Source: UBA2428 sp002343545 (GTDB lineage Bacteria; Bdellovibrionota; UBA2428). Taken from it: a DNA stretch of 41,942 nt. Below, one piece after another: positions 6,837 through 15,469 of the stretch. The notes beneath the pieces were generated by a model. The model was not told the DNA's origin. It searched no databases and saw only the letters and a program-made list of their open reading frames with translations. The translations under genes and the position numbers were made by a program. How positions within the stretch are numbered: position 1 is the first letter of the stretch; every line of letters starts with the position of its first letter. Location: NCBI GenBank assembly GCA_937952285.1, contig CALFZE010000087.1, positions 1-41,942 of the forward strand. Direction: 5' to 3'.

Positions 6837-8068
6837 GCGATAGCTTCCACGGTAGCACGAACGGCGCCGATGAGGCGGGAGAGCCCGAGCGAACCCCGAT
6901 AGTTTCCGACAAAATAATGCCCCGCGCGCTCAAGACTCGCCCACTCCGGGCGCGCGAGCGCGGCCGCCAAGGCTTCGTCGTAAACGGGCAGCGCGAAGGG
7001 CCAGCGTTGGACCCGCACGCCGAGGGGCGCGGCCTTCGTCGCGCCGCCGAGCCGAAGGCGATCCGCGGCGAGCTGCTCCACGACGATCGCGTCGTCGCGC
7101 GGAACGTCGGCGTGGGAGTAGATCCAAGTCTCCGAGCGAAGCTCCCCGCGACCTTCGAAGATCTCGGCGTTGAAGAGCGCGCCGAGCGCGACCACGCCCT
7201 CGCCCCGGGGAAAGAGGCAGCCGAAGCCGCGCAGGTCCGAGGGGCGGGGGTCGAAGAACGCGGTCACGCTCACGAGACCGATGCGGCCGACGCGTCCGAG
7301 GGCCGCGGCCAGGACGGGCGACAAGGTCGTCAGCGCGTCGACCGCGGCGGGCAGCGGTACGGCCCAAACGACGCCGCCCGCGGCGGCCCAGCCTTGGGCC
7401 TCCGCCGCCGTGACGCCGCGGCCGAAGCGAAACGCGACGTCACGGGCGCGAAGCGAAGCCTCGAGCTTCGCGACGAAATCTCCCATGCCGTGGCGGGGCG
7501 CGACGAGACCGCGCAAGCGACCCCGCTTGGGGGCCTTGAACTTCTGTCCGAAGAAGCGCCGGAGCAGGAGCGGCGCCGACAGTCTTTCGGGCGCCGCCGC
7601 GTAGATGCCCGACAGCGCGGGCGCCAGCAACCAGCGCACGAAAGCGGGTCCGCCGACGCGACGCCCCCAGGTCGCCACGCTCTCGCCTTCGATCGGCGCG
7701 AGAAAGCGGAAGATCCACGCGAAGAAAAGCCGAACGATCACGCCGACGCCTTCGAAAAAACGAAAAGGCCACTGCCGCGCACGACCCGCGCGAAAGAAGA
7801 AGCGCCGTCGGCTCGCGCGGCGCGCGGGCTCGAGCTCGCAGCCGACCGCGTCGGCCACCGACTCGATCTCGAGGTTCGCGAGGAATCCGTTCGCGGCCGT
7901 CTCGGCGAGCCCCCAAGGCAGGCGATGCGTCTGCAGCAGCCCGCCCGAACGCGCCTCGGCCTCGAAGACTTCGACCTCGAAGCCGCGATTCCGCAAGTAA
8001 TGGGCCGCGAGCAGCCCCGAAAATCCCGCGCCGATCACGCGGACCTTGCGCGGAGAAACCTTCGTCAT
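6833..8068 (-). CDS. hemY: Protoporphyrinogen oxidase, FAD-dependent (HemY type)
   Basis: Oxidises protoporphyrinogen IX to protoporphyrin IX using FAD and oxygen. The 411-residue protein has the dinucleotide-binding fold at its N-terminus (VRVIGAGFSGLLAAHYL, then VEVFEAEARSGGLLQT), the middle substrate/membrane-binding region (GPAFVRWLLAPALSGIYAA), PRHGMGDFVAKLEASLR, and the C-terminal FAD segment AGHYFVGNYRGSLGLSRLIGA. The length is slightly below the 450-470 residues usual for HemY. It sits between hemE (10 bases upstream) and hemH (4-base overlap), which supports the pathway role over a general amine oxidase. Use of HemY implies oxygen-dependent heme synthesis. Confidence 0.88.
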   Translation of the reverse strand: MTKVSPRKVRVIGAGFSGLLAAHYLRNRGFEVEVFEAEARSGGLLQTHRLPWGLAETAANGFLANLEIESVADAVGCELEPARRASRRRFFFRAGRARQWPFRFFEGVGVIVRLFFAWIFRFLAPIEGESVATWGRRVGGPAFVRWLLAPALSGIYAAAPERLSAPLLLRRFFGQKFKAPKRGRLRGLVAPRHGMGDFVAKLEASLRARDVAFRFGRGVTAAEAQGWAAAGGVVWAVPLPAAVDALTTLSPVLAAALGRVGRIGLVSVTAFFDPRPSDLRGFGCLFPRGEGVVALGALFNAEIFEGRGELRSETWIYSHADVPRDDAIVVEQLAADRLRLGGATKAAPLGVRVQRWPFALPVYDEALAAALARPEWASLERAGHYFVGNYRGSLGLSRLIGAVRATVEAIA

Positions 8069-8078
8069 CGGCTTCGCC

Positions 8079-9110
8079 TTAGGCGAGACGTTCGCGCACG
8101 ATCTCGACGAAGCGTTTTACGTTGCGCTCCGGCGTCTTCGGCAAGACGCCGTGACCGAGTCCGCAGACCCAACCCGCGCGTCCCGCGGCGCCCAAGCGCT
8201 CCAGGGGCGCGAGCCACTTGAGCAGCTCGGCTTCGAAGTCCGCGGGCTCCATGTGCAGGAGCGTCTGGTCGAAGTTGCCTTGGATAAAACCCTCGCGGCG
8301 AAGTCCGAGCGCGGACCCCATCGCCCACCGATGGTCGACTCCCATCCCGGCCCAGGGGGCCAGCAAAACTCGCTCGTCGCGAAGGTGATCGGGACCCGTG
8401 CCGCGCGAGTAGTAACCGAGACGCCCCGGAAAGCGATCGGCGAGACCGCGCAGCACCGGAACGATGCGCTCACGAAAGGCTTCCGAGCTCAGCTCGCCGG
8501 CCGCCGTGTCGAAGATCATGACGATGTCCGCGCCCGCGTCGAGCTGGAGCCGGATGTTCGCCTCGAGGACGGGAACGAGGTGCTCGGCGAAACTCGCGAA
8601 GAGATTGAGACGGCGCTTGGCTTCCAGCAGGCCACCTTCGTGGCGCCCCTGCACGGCGTAGGAGAAGAGCGTCCAGGGACCGCCCACGAATCCGAGCAGC
8701 GCCTTCTCGCGCGGCAGACGCTCGCGGATCTGGCGGAGGGCGGCGGCCTGGAAAGCGAGCGAGGCGACGACGTCCGCGGTCGGGCGCAGGCGCTTCAGAT
8801 CCTCGGCCGCGCGCAGATGCCAGCCGAGGCGAGGACCCTCGTCCGTGTACTCGAGCCCCATGCCGAAGCCTTCGAGCGGAAAGAGGATGTCGCTGAAGAG
8901 GATCGCGGCGTCGAAGTCGAAGTCTTGGATAGGCCCCATCGTGACTTCGGTCGCGAGCTCGGGAACTTTGCAGAGGTCCATGAAGCTGTGCTTCTCGCGG
9001 ATCGCGCGGTAATGCGCGTGGTAACGACCCGCCTGGCGCATGAACCAGATCGGCGGAACGTTCTGAACCCGACGGGAAAGGGCCTTCGAAAACTTCGTGT
9101 CTTCCATCAT
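8079..9110 (-). CDS. hemE: Uroporphyrinogen decarboxylase
   Basis: Decarboxylates the four acetate side chains of uroporphyrinogen III to give coproporphyrinogen III. The protein is 343 residues, the normal length. The family motif PIWFMRQAGRY near residue 20 carries the substrate-binding arginine; ILFSDILFPLEGFG carries the catalytic aspartate; GGPWTLFSYAV and the C-terminal GLGHGVLPKTP also match. Two ATG codons stand side by side at 9110 and 9107. AGGAG is only 1 base from the first and 4 from the second, so initiation at 9107 is as likely. The gene lies 15 bases after hemCD and 10 before hemY within the heme operon. Confidence 0.96.
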   Translation of the reverse strand: MMEDTKFSKALSRRVQNVPPIWFMRQAGRYHAHYRAIREKHSFMDLCKVPELATEVTMGPIQDFDFDAAILFSDILFPLEGFGMGLEYTDEGPRLGWHLRAAEDLKRLRPTADVVASLAFQAAALRQIRERLPREKALLGFVGGPWTLFSYAVQGRHEGGLLEAKRRLNLFASFAEHLVPVLEANIRLQLDAGADIVMIFDTAAGELSSEAFRERIVPVLRGLADRFPGRLGYYSRGTGPDHLRDERVLLAPWAGMGVDHRWAMGSALGLRREGFIQGNFDQTLLHMEPADFEAELLKWLAPLERLGAAGRAGWVCGLGHGVLPKTPERNVKRFVEIVRERLA

Positions 9111-9125
9111 TCTCCTACATGATCC

Positions 9126-10676
9126 TCAGGGCACGGAGGCGGTCTCGCGCCGCGAGTCCGCTTCCAGTCCGAGTTCCTTCGACCAATCCTCGTAACCGAG
9201 ACAAATCCACAATCGATCCGCCGAAACCCCGGCCGCCGCGAGGGCGTCGGCCGTGTGCCCGGGGCCGCAAGCGTGAACGCCGCGCGCGGCGAGCGTCGGG
9301 TTCGCGGCGCGCGCTCGCTCGAACAAAGAAGCGCTCGCCCAAAAGAAAAAGCGGCGCGACGCGAGCTCGGGCACGGTGCCCACCGGAAGGAGCGAGTAAG
9401 TCGCGCGCAGAGGCAGCTCCGAACGGGAAGGCGCTTCGGCGTGGCTCAGCTTGCGCCAGGCGAGCTCGGGGCGCCACGGCAGAAGCGGAAGCCGCTCACC
9501 GAGCCCTTCGTCGGATCCCGAAACGAAGACCCCGCGCGCGACGAGCTTCGTCCAGGTTTCGAGCCCCGCCGTCCAGACGACCTGTTCCGCCGACGCGAGC
9601 TCGGGCCTCCAGGCCTCGGCCTTCGAGACGTAGAGCGCTTCCGCTTCGCCGGCCTTCGGCGCTTCGAGCGGGCGACGCTCAAAGCCGAAGCCCGACCGCT
9701 CGTCGGGGCGCGGAAACACCTCGGACCAACCCGTGGGCGCCTCGAACGAGATCTTGCGCTCCAAGCGCCGCTCGTCCAGGCGCACGCCGGCTTCGGTCAG
9801 GCCCTTCAAAACTTCGAAGCGGTGCCCGCGCAGCTTCGCCACGTGCACGCCGATCTTCTGGTGGCAGCCGCCGCCGTGGCTCGCGAGGATGCGGCGCTCT
9901 TCCTGCACGCACTCGAAGGTGTCCGCGCAATGGAGGCCGTCCCAAAGCGCGCGCAGCTCGGCGCGGCCGCGCTTGGCTTCCACGGCGAGCGCACCCTGGG
10001 CCGCGGCCGGCGGGTCCAGCGCGACCGGCAGAACGACGAAGCGCAGGCCGCGCAAGGAAGCACGCAGGCGCGCCTGCAGCTCCGCGAATTCCCCTTCGGG
10101 CGCGGTGAGCAGGCGATCCAAGGCGGCCTTCGCGAGTACGAGCCCGACCGCGGCGTCGTCGCCGAGGAATTTTTCGAGCCGCGTGGGGATGTTCCCGCGG
10201 ATGGAGCGAAAGTCCGGGGAGCGCTCGGAGACCCCGGGCAGGAGGCGGGGCAGGGCGCTCGCCAAATTATAAGCGCGGCGGGGAGAAGACGAAAGGATCT
10301 CGAAGGGAGCCCGGCCCGCCCGCACGTCCTCGAAGCGCGCCGGCTTCAGGAGCAGGAGATCCCGCACGTCCGCGCGAGGCAGCGTGGCGATGATCTCGGT
10401 GCCGACGCGCTCGGCGACCGGCAGATCTTTCCAGGAGTGAACGACGAGATCGCAGCGACCCGTTTCGAGGTCCTCGACGAAGTCCTCGGTAAAGACCCCG
10501 CGCTCGGGCATCTTCCAAAGCGGATCGTGCTGGTTCTTGTCGCCCAGCGATTCGCGGAACGCGTACTCGACCTTCAATCCGGGGTGCTTGGACATCAAGG
10601 CCTCGCCGACGCGGTACGCTTGGTAGCGCGCCAAATCCGAGCGGCGAGCGGCGATGACGAGACGATCCGTTCCCAT
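9126..10676 (-). CDS. hemCD: Fused porphobilinogen deaminase / uroporphyrinogen-III synthase
   Basis: A 516-residue two-domain protein. Residues 1 to about 300 are HemC: ARRSDLARYQAY at the N-terminus, VVHSWKDLPV with catalytic Asp84, SSSPRRAYNL, IRGNIPTRLEKFL, and GGGCHQKIG with Cys271 for the dipyrromethane cofactor. From about residue 330 the sequence has the looser alternating pattern of HemD, ending with the ACGPGHTADALAAAGV type substrate segment. It would turn four porphobilinogen molecules into hydroxymethylbilane and then uroporphyrinogen III in one polypeptide. No clear ribosome site precedes ATG 10676. This is the catalytically equipped HemC of the window; the paralogue at 2692-3906 lacks the cofactor cysteine. 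The HemD assignment rests on position, length and weak motifs, as HemD is poorly conserved. Confidence 0.88.
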   Translation of the reverse strand: MGTDRLVIAARRSDLARYQAYRVGEALMSKHPGLKVEYAFRESLGDKNQHDPLWKMPERGVFTEDFVEDLETGRCDLVVHSWKDLPVAERVGTEIIATLPRADVRDLLLLKPARFEDVRAGRAPFEILSSSPRRAYNLASALPRLLPGVSERSPDFRSIRGNIPTRLEKFLGDDAAVGLVLAKAALDRLLTAPEGEFAELQARLRASLRGLRFVVLPVALDPPAAAQGALAVEAKRGRAELRALWDGLHCADTFECVQEERRILASHGGGCHQKIGVHVAKLRGHRFEVLKGLTEAGVRLDERRLERKISFEAPTGWSEVFPRPDERSGFGFERRPLEAPKAGEAEALYVSKAEAWRPELASAEQVVWTAGLETWTKLVARGVFVSGSDEGLGERLPLLPWRPELAWRKLSHAEAPSRSELPLRATYSLLPVGTVPELASRRFFFWASASLFERARAANPTLAARGVHACGPGHTADALAAAGVSADRLWICLGYEDWSKELGLEADSRRETASVP

Positions 10677-10704
10677 AAGCGCGACCGAGCGTAGCAGCTC
10701 GAAG

Positions 10705-13407
10705 CTAACGCGTCACGAAGGGTTCTTGCGGGGCTTCTTTCGGTGGCGCGGGCAGTCGGACGAGGTTCGACACGGCGAGGTCGCCCTTGCCGTAGATCCG
10801 CTGGTAATTGATGTAGTTCCTCAGGATGGATCGCACGTAGTTGCGCGTTTCCTGGTAGGAAATGCGCTCGACGAAGGCCAAAGCGTCGCCGTCCTTATAG
10901 TAGCCCAACCACTTTAGCACCGGCGGGCGACCCGCGTTGTACGAAGCGATCGAAGAGATCCAGGACGAATCGAAGCCCTTCACGAGCCCGCCCAAGTGGT
11001 AGGTTCCCAGCCGCAACGCCGTCGCCGGCTCGTAAAGGTGCTCGGGATGAAAATCCTCGAGCCCCAGGCTCTTTGCCTCGGCCTGCGCGACGGGCGGGAT
11101 CATCTGCATCAACCCCAGGGCGTTGGCCGGCGAGCGAGCTTCGGGATCGAAGGCGCTTTCCTGCCGGATGAGGGAAGCCACGAGCCAGGGATCGATGCCG
11201 TTCGTGGCGGCTTCCGCCTGGATGCTGGGCCAGTACGGGAGAGGGTAGAGGGAAGCGAAGTCCTCGGGACCGAAGTCGCTCCCGAGACTCGTCCGCGCCA
11301 CCTCGGCGGTCCGTAGGCTACCGTAGGCGTCGCCGACCGCGCGGCGCAACCAGACCACGGCGCGGGAGATCTGCCGGCGTTCCCTCGACGAGAGCTTCGC
11401 GTTCGCGATTTCGTCGGCCGCTTCGCGACCCAGCTCGGGGAGGGCGCGGGAAACTCCCGCCTTGTCGGCGACGCGCGCGAACTGCCAGACGCGCGCGAGG
11501 GCCGAGTAGATCTTGCGGCCCGACGCCTTCTCGACGAGCGCTTCGATTTCGGGGCGAGAGATCTCGCCGTCGAAGCCGATCTCCCAGTCCTTCGGCTTGT
11601 CCTTCAGGCGGAGCAGCTCGAGGCCGGCGAGGTTGCTGTAAAAAGAATTCGGATCGGCTCGGTAAGCGAGACGGAACTGGTTCTTGGTCTCTTCGCCCTT
11701 CTTGGCGAGCTCGGCGACGCGCGCCGCCCAGAAATGGTAACGGGAGCGATCGAAGGCCGTCAGGTTCTGGCTCTTCGTGGTCTCGAGCGCGTCGAGCGTT
11801 TCGGCGGGCGAGCGCGCGCCCTTCTGAGCCTGGTCGAAATAGAGCAGGAAACGCCGGAAAGCGAGGTCGGCCGCGTTCTCCTGCGGGAGGGCCTTCTTCA
11901 CCTCGAGGGCCCGGTCGATCGCCGCGATGGCCTCGGGAACCTTGCCGGCCTGCTCCGCGATGCGCGCCCGGATGTAGAGCGCCATGGCGAACTGGCCGTC
12001 GGGGGTGCGCGGCCGGTCCTTCGGCGACTTTTCGAGGAGGATGTCGAGCAGGGCCGAGGCCTTCGCGGAGTCGTCGTAGGTCCAGGTGTGCCGCGCGATA
12101 TCGAGAATGCGTCCGTAAAATTCCCGGGCTTCTTCCCCGGGCACGTACTTCAAGAAACGTCCCCGCTCGGTGTAGGCGCGCAAGATGGGCGGAATGAGCG
12201 GACGTTGATCGAGAATCCGCAGCACCCGGATGTGGAGCTGCAGCGCCTCCCAGTGGCGATCACGGGAAAGGGTGATGGCCGGCAGCTCGAGCACGCGCTG
12301 GATCGTCTTGCGCGCCAGGATGCCGTCGATGTCGCGCACGTGGGCTTGCGTCTTGAGCAGGAGCTCTTCCACGGTCATGTCGGGCAGGGTGGGGGCTTTG
12401 AAATCCCGCGAGATGCCGATCCGCTCTGCCGTCTCGCGGATGAGTCGCGCGTGATCGAGCTTCGGGTAGGCGATCCAAAGCTTGCGCAGTTGCGCGAGCA
12501 CCGTCGCGCGCTCCTCGGGCGCCACGGGCCCCCTCAACTCGAGTCCCTTAAGCCACATCGTGAGGATCTGCGGGCGGGCCGCCGTGATCTCGGCCGGGCG
12601 TTCGCGCGTGAATTCTTCGCGCAACCAGTCGCGCAACGGACCGCCGCCTTCGCGTTCGACCCATTCGAGCGTCTTTTCGAGGACGCGTTCCTTCGTCGGG
12701 CGCTGCCGCAGATCGAGTTCTCCGCCACGAATCAGCTCGTAGGCGGCTTCGAAGCGGAGGCTCGCGCCGTAGGCCTCGAAGAGTTCGGTCACCGCCTGCG
12801 GACGCAGGAGGCTCGACTTGTCGAGGAGCGGGGCGATCGCCGTGCGCAGGACTTCGAGCACGGGCTCCGTGCGGGCGAGCAGTTTTCCTTCGCGGCTGGG
12901 CGTCGACGTCCGGGGGTAGGCGCCTTCTTCGTCGCCCCGACGGGCCGACATCATGGCGGGCGCTTCGCGCGGCGCCGACTCCGGCGGCGGCGTCCCGATG
13001 CCGAAGCGCTGAAGCCAGCGCGATACGAAAGATCGCTCCAAGCTCCGTTCGGGCTTCACTGCGAGCAAGTCGGTCGCCTTCTCGCGCTGGATCTCGGCTT
13101 TCATCACGAGAACCTGGTCCTTGAGCAAGCGCGCGATAACGAGCCTCAGGCCCGGTTCGATCTTCGTGTCCGCGAGCAAGCCCTTCTTGAGTTCTTCCAA
13201 GGAGCAAGCGAGGCCCCAGCGTCCGTCGTGCTCAAAATACCCCGTCGGATTCGCGAGTTCTTTCAGGCAAGCCGCCTCGAAAAGCGGCCCCGACGAGACG
13301 AGCGGAACCCGCGTTTCCTTGAGCTCCACCGCCTCCGCCCGCTGAAGCGCCGCGAAGGCCAAAAGGCCCACGAAATTCAGCGACGTCAAACGGTGAAATC
13401 TGCGCAT
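10705..13407 (-). CDS. slt: Soluble lytic murein transglycosylase (Slt70-like)
   Basis: A 900-residue exported enzyme that cleaves peptidoglycan glycan strands with formation of 1,6-anhydromuramic ends. The start at ATG 13407 yields a signal peptide (MRRFHRLTSLNFVGLLAFAA, cleavage after ...RAEA); a longer in-frame reading upstream would bury it. Most of the protein is an alpha-helical, TPR-like superhelix typical of Slt70. The C-terminal SLT domain (about residues 720-870) contains ASLIRQESAFDPEARS with the catalytic Glu, then ANALGLMQMIPP, SYNAGRPPVLKWL and the closing RNYVRSILRNY. It is longer than E. coli Slt70 by roughly 250 residues, mostly in the helical part. It is transcribed toward hemCD with 28 bases between, so it may be the first gene of the heme operon, an unusual pairing. 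Confidence 0.92.
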   Translation of the reverse strand: MRRFHRLTSLNFVGLLAFAALQRAEAVELKETRVPLVSSGPLFEAACLKELANPTGYFEHDGRWGLACSLEELKKGLLADTKIEPGLRLVIARLLKDQVLVMKAEIQREKATDLLAVKPERSLERSFVSRWLQRFGIGTPPPESAPREAPAMMSARRGDEEGAYPRTSTPSREGKLLARTEPVLEVLRTAIAPLLDKSSLLRPQAVTELFEAYGASLRFEAAYELIRGGELDLRQRPTKERVLEKTLEWVEREGGGPLRDWLREEFTRERPAEITAARPQILTMWLKGLELRGPVAPEERATVLAQLRKLWIAYPKLDHARLIRETAERIGISRDFKAPTLPDMTVEELLLKTQAHVRDIDGILARKTIQRVLELPAITLSRDRHWEALQLHIRVLRILDQRPLIPPILRAYTERGRFLKYVPGEEAREFYGRILDIARHTWTYDDSAKASALLDILLEKSPKDRPRTPDGQFAMALYIRARIAEQAGKVPEAIAAIDRALEVKKALPQENAADLAFRRFLLYFDQAQKGARSPAETLDALETTKSQNLTAFDRSRYHFWAARVAELAKKGEETKNQFRLAYRADPNSFYSNLAGLELLRLKDKPKDWEIGFDGEISRPEIEALVEKASGRKIYSALARVWQFARVADKAGVSRALPELGREAADEIANAKLSSRERRQISRAVVWLRRAVGDAYGSLRTAEVARTSLGSDFGPEDFASLYPLPYWPSIQAEAATNGIDPWLVASLIRQESAFDPEARSPANALGLMQMIPPVAQAEAKSLGLEDFHPEHLYEPATALRLGTYHLGGLVKGFDSSWISSIASYNAGRPPVLKWLGYYKDGDALAFVERISYQETRNYVRSILRNYINYQRIYGKGDLAVSNLVRLPAPPKEAPQEPFVTR

Positions 13408-13899
13408 GGAAGGCTTCACGATAACATGTCGAAGCCGGATGAATCGGCGAGTCAGGATCCAAAAAAATTGCGCCCTAAGGCGGCAAAACAAAGAGGGAGT
13501 GACGGGGGCGATTGGAGGGGATGGGTGGGCGTAAGGATGGGTGGAAACGCCCCCGTCATGTCGAGCCGCTCGCCGCCTTCTTTGACCTCCTGGCAGCCGT
13601 TGTAGAAGAGGATGACGAAGCTAACCATACATTTGTATGTCTTTCCTGCCAAGTCCTTGAACAATTTCTCGCTTTTTTGTTCACCGGAGCCCCTAAGAAA
13701 CTCGCCTTTGGCGGCGGAAACCTCTAAGACGATTCCGCTTTAAAAGTTAAAGCAAAACGAAGACTTGAATGTCCAAACAGGAAGCGTTGAAAGCCCCGAA
13801 ACGGGCGGACGGAATCATTGACGCGGCGAGTCTTTTTTATTATACCCATGGGCGCCCTTTGGGAGACCAAAGCGCGCGTCGAGGAAGGAGGCTTTGAGT
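13408..13899 (+). other. Divergent intergenic region, about 490 bp
   Basis: This is the largest gap without a convincing gene. It separates slt (minus) from the biosynthetic operon (plus) and so must hold both promoters. The part from about 13720 to 13860 is clearly richer in A and T than its surroundings. Short open frames exist (for example 13452-13664 on the minus strand and 13512-13727 on the plus strand), but they have no ribosome site, domain or typical codon use and I do not call them. No terminator-like hairpin or tRNA was found. Confidence 0.6.
13818..13845 (+). promoter_or_regulatory. Candidate sigma-70-type promoter of the biosynthetic operon
   Basis: TTGACG at 13818-13823 (5 of 6 match to the -35 consensus) is followed after 16 bases by TTATAC at 13840-13845; TATTAT at 13838-13843 is an overlapping alternative -10. 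A T-run lies just upstream of the -10. The position, about 50 bases before the TTG start at 13900, is suitable. No transcript data; judged by eye. Confidence 0.45.
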
Positions 13900-15453
13900 T
13901 TGAAAAATCGCATCGATCACTCCCTCCTGCAGGCCCCAACGCGCGCGCTCCTTAGCGACGATCGCGTTCAGTGGACGGGTCACGACATCGCGTCTTTGTT
14001 CCAAGAACTTGGAAACGCCCTCGAGCAACTCACCGAGCGTCACGACTACGTGGCCGTGAGTTTTCCGAATTCGGCCGTGCAAGCGCTCGCGATTCTTTCC
14101 GTGCTCGCGCACGAGCGCGTGCCCGTGATCCTGAATCTTTCCGACTTGAAATCGCGGCCGGACGCCTGGATCGAACGAACCCAAGCGTCCTTGCTCCTCA
14201 CGCTCGAAGGCCTCGAGACGGCTTTCGAAGCCCGGATTCCTTGCCTCGCGCTCTCCCGGGAAGGCGACATCGTGAAGCGCCCGCCCGTCCGGCCCGAGTC
14301 CAAGGCGAAGGCGAGCCCCGAGACCGCGCTCGTGCTCTTCACTTCGGGTTCGACGGGCCAGCCCAAGGGCGTGCTCGTGCCCAAGGCGGGACTCCTCACG
14401 ACCGCGGACTTTCTCATCGACTACTTCTCGCTCGGCCCCGCGACCGTCGCGCCCGTTATGCTCTCGATCTGCCACAGCATGGCGCTCAATACGCAATTCC
14501 TGCCGACCTTCCTCGCGGGCGGCCACTGCCACTTCATCAACCCGCAGCTCGAGATCAACCGTCTCTACCGCAACATCCTCGATCTCCGCGGCGACTTCGT
14601 CTCGCTCATCGGCGAGACGCTGCTCATTTGCGACGAGGAACGTCGTCGCAAGAAGCTCCCCGCCGCCGATCACGTGCGCCACGTCCAGCTCGCGGGCGGC
14701 CTCATCAATCCCCGCCACCTCGAGATCGCGCGCGAAGTCTTTCCGAACGCCGTCATCCACAAGGGCTACGGTCTCACCGAGGCGATCCGCGTGACGATGA
14801 TCGACAGCCGCGACCCGAACTTCGGATCGGGGGCCGTCGGACGACCGCTCCCGTTCGTGGACGTCGAAGTGCGCGACGGCGGCCGCCCGGTCTCCGCGCC
14901 TTCCGAGATCGGCGAGATCTTCGTGCGCGGCCCGAACGTCCTGCGGGGGCTCCTGAACTCGGCGTCGATCCCCGTCGACGCACAAGGTTTCCTGAAGACG
15001 GGCGACGTCGGCTACTGGAACGCGGCCGGCCAGCTCTGCATCACGGGCCGTCAGGACGGGCTCTTCAAGATCAACGGCCACCGCGTCTCGGGTTTCGAGA
15101 TCGAGAAGATGGCCATCGAAACGTCGAACCTCATCCGCAACGCGAAGTGCCTCGCGATCGAGGAAACGCGGCGCGCCGGCCACCGTCTCGTCCTCATGGT
15201 CGAAGTTCCCGCGGACCTCGAGGCCCAGTTCCTTTCGACGGGCTTTCCCGCCATCCAGGCCGACCTCTACCGACGCTTTCGGCAGCTCCCGCATTTTCCG
15301 AAGGAGATCGTCCTCCTTCGTCACTTCCCGCGCACGTCGAACGGCAAGCTCGCGGTGGCGGAACTCACGCGTCTTTACCTCGAATCCGAGAAGACGGCCG
15401 TCGCGGCCAACCCGGATTCTAGCCTTCAATTCTTGAGGCTCCATGCGGCCTAG
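13900..15453 (+). CDS. AMP-forming acyl-CoA/acyl-ACP ligase
   Basis: A 517-residue member of the adenylate-forming (ANL) superfamily that activates a carboxylic acid as acyl-AMP and passes it to CoA or a carrier-protein pantetheine. The signatures are all present: FTSGSTGQPKGV (P-loop-like), GYGLTEA, FLKTGDVGYW, GRQDGLFKINGHRVS and the catalytic lysine in RTSNGKL. A TTG at 13894 is only 2 bases from the AAGGAGG site (13885-13891), whereas the TTG at 13900 has the usual 8-base spacing, so I choose 13900. As first gene of an operon with its own ACP and ketosynthase, it most likely loads a starter or recycles a free acid onto that ACP. The substrate cannot be read from sequence. Confidence 0.88.
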   Translation: MKNRIDHSLLQAPTRALLSDDRVQWTGHDIASLFQELGNALEQLTERHDYVAVSFPNSAVQALAILSVLAHERVPVILNLSDLKSRPDAWIERTQASLLLTLEGLETAFEARIPCLALSREGDIVKRPPVRPESKAKASPETALVLFTSGSTGQPKGVLVPKAGLLTTADFLIDYFSLGPATVAPVMLSICHSMALNTQFLPTFLAGGHCHFINPQLEINRLYRNILDLRGDFVSLIGETLLICDEERRRKKLPAADHVRHVQLAGGLINPRHLEIAREVFPNAVIHKGYGLTEAIRVTMIDSRDPNFGSGAVGRPLPFVDVEVRDGGRPVSAPSEIGEIFVRGPNVLRGLLNSASIPVDAQGFLKTGDVGYWNAAGQLCITGRQDGLFKINGHRVSGFEIEKMAIETSNLIRNAKCLAIEETRRAGHRLVLMVEVPADLEAQFLSTGFPAIQADLYRRFRQLPHFPKEIVLLRHFPRTSNGKLAVAELTRLYLESEKTAVAANPDSSLQFLRLHAA

Positions 15454-15469
15454 TTCCAGGGAGGGAACC

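Noticed and set aside
13452..13664. Small minus-strand ORF in the slt/ligase gap (70 residues)
   Set aside because: No ribosome site, no signal peptide or family; codon use unlike neighbours. It could only be supported by expression data.
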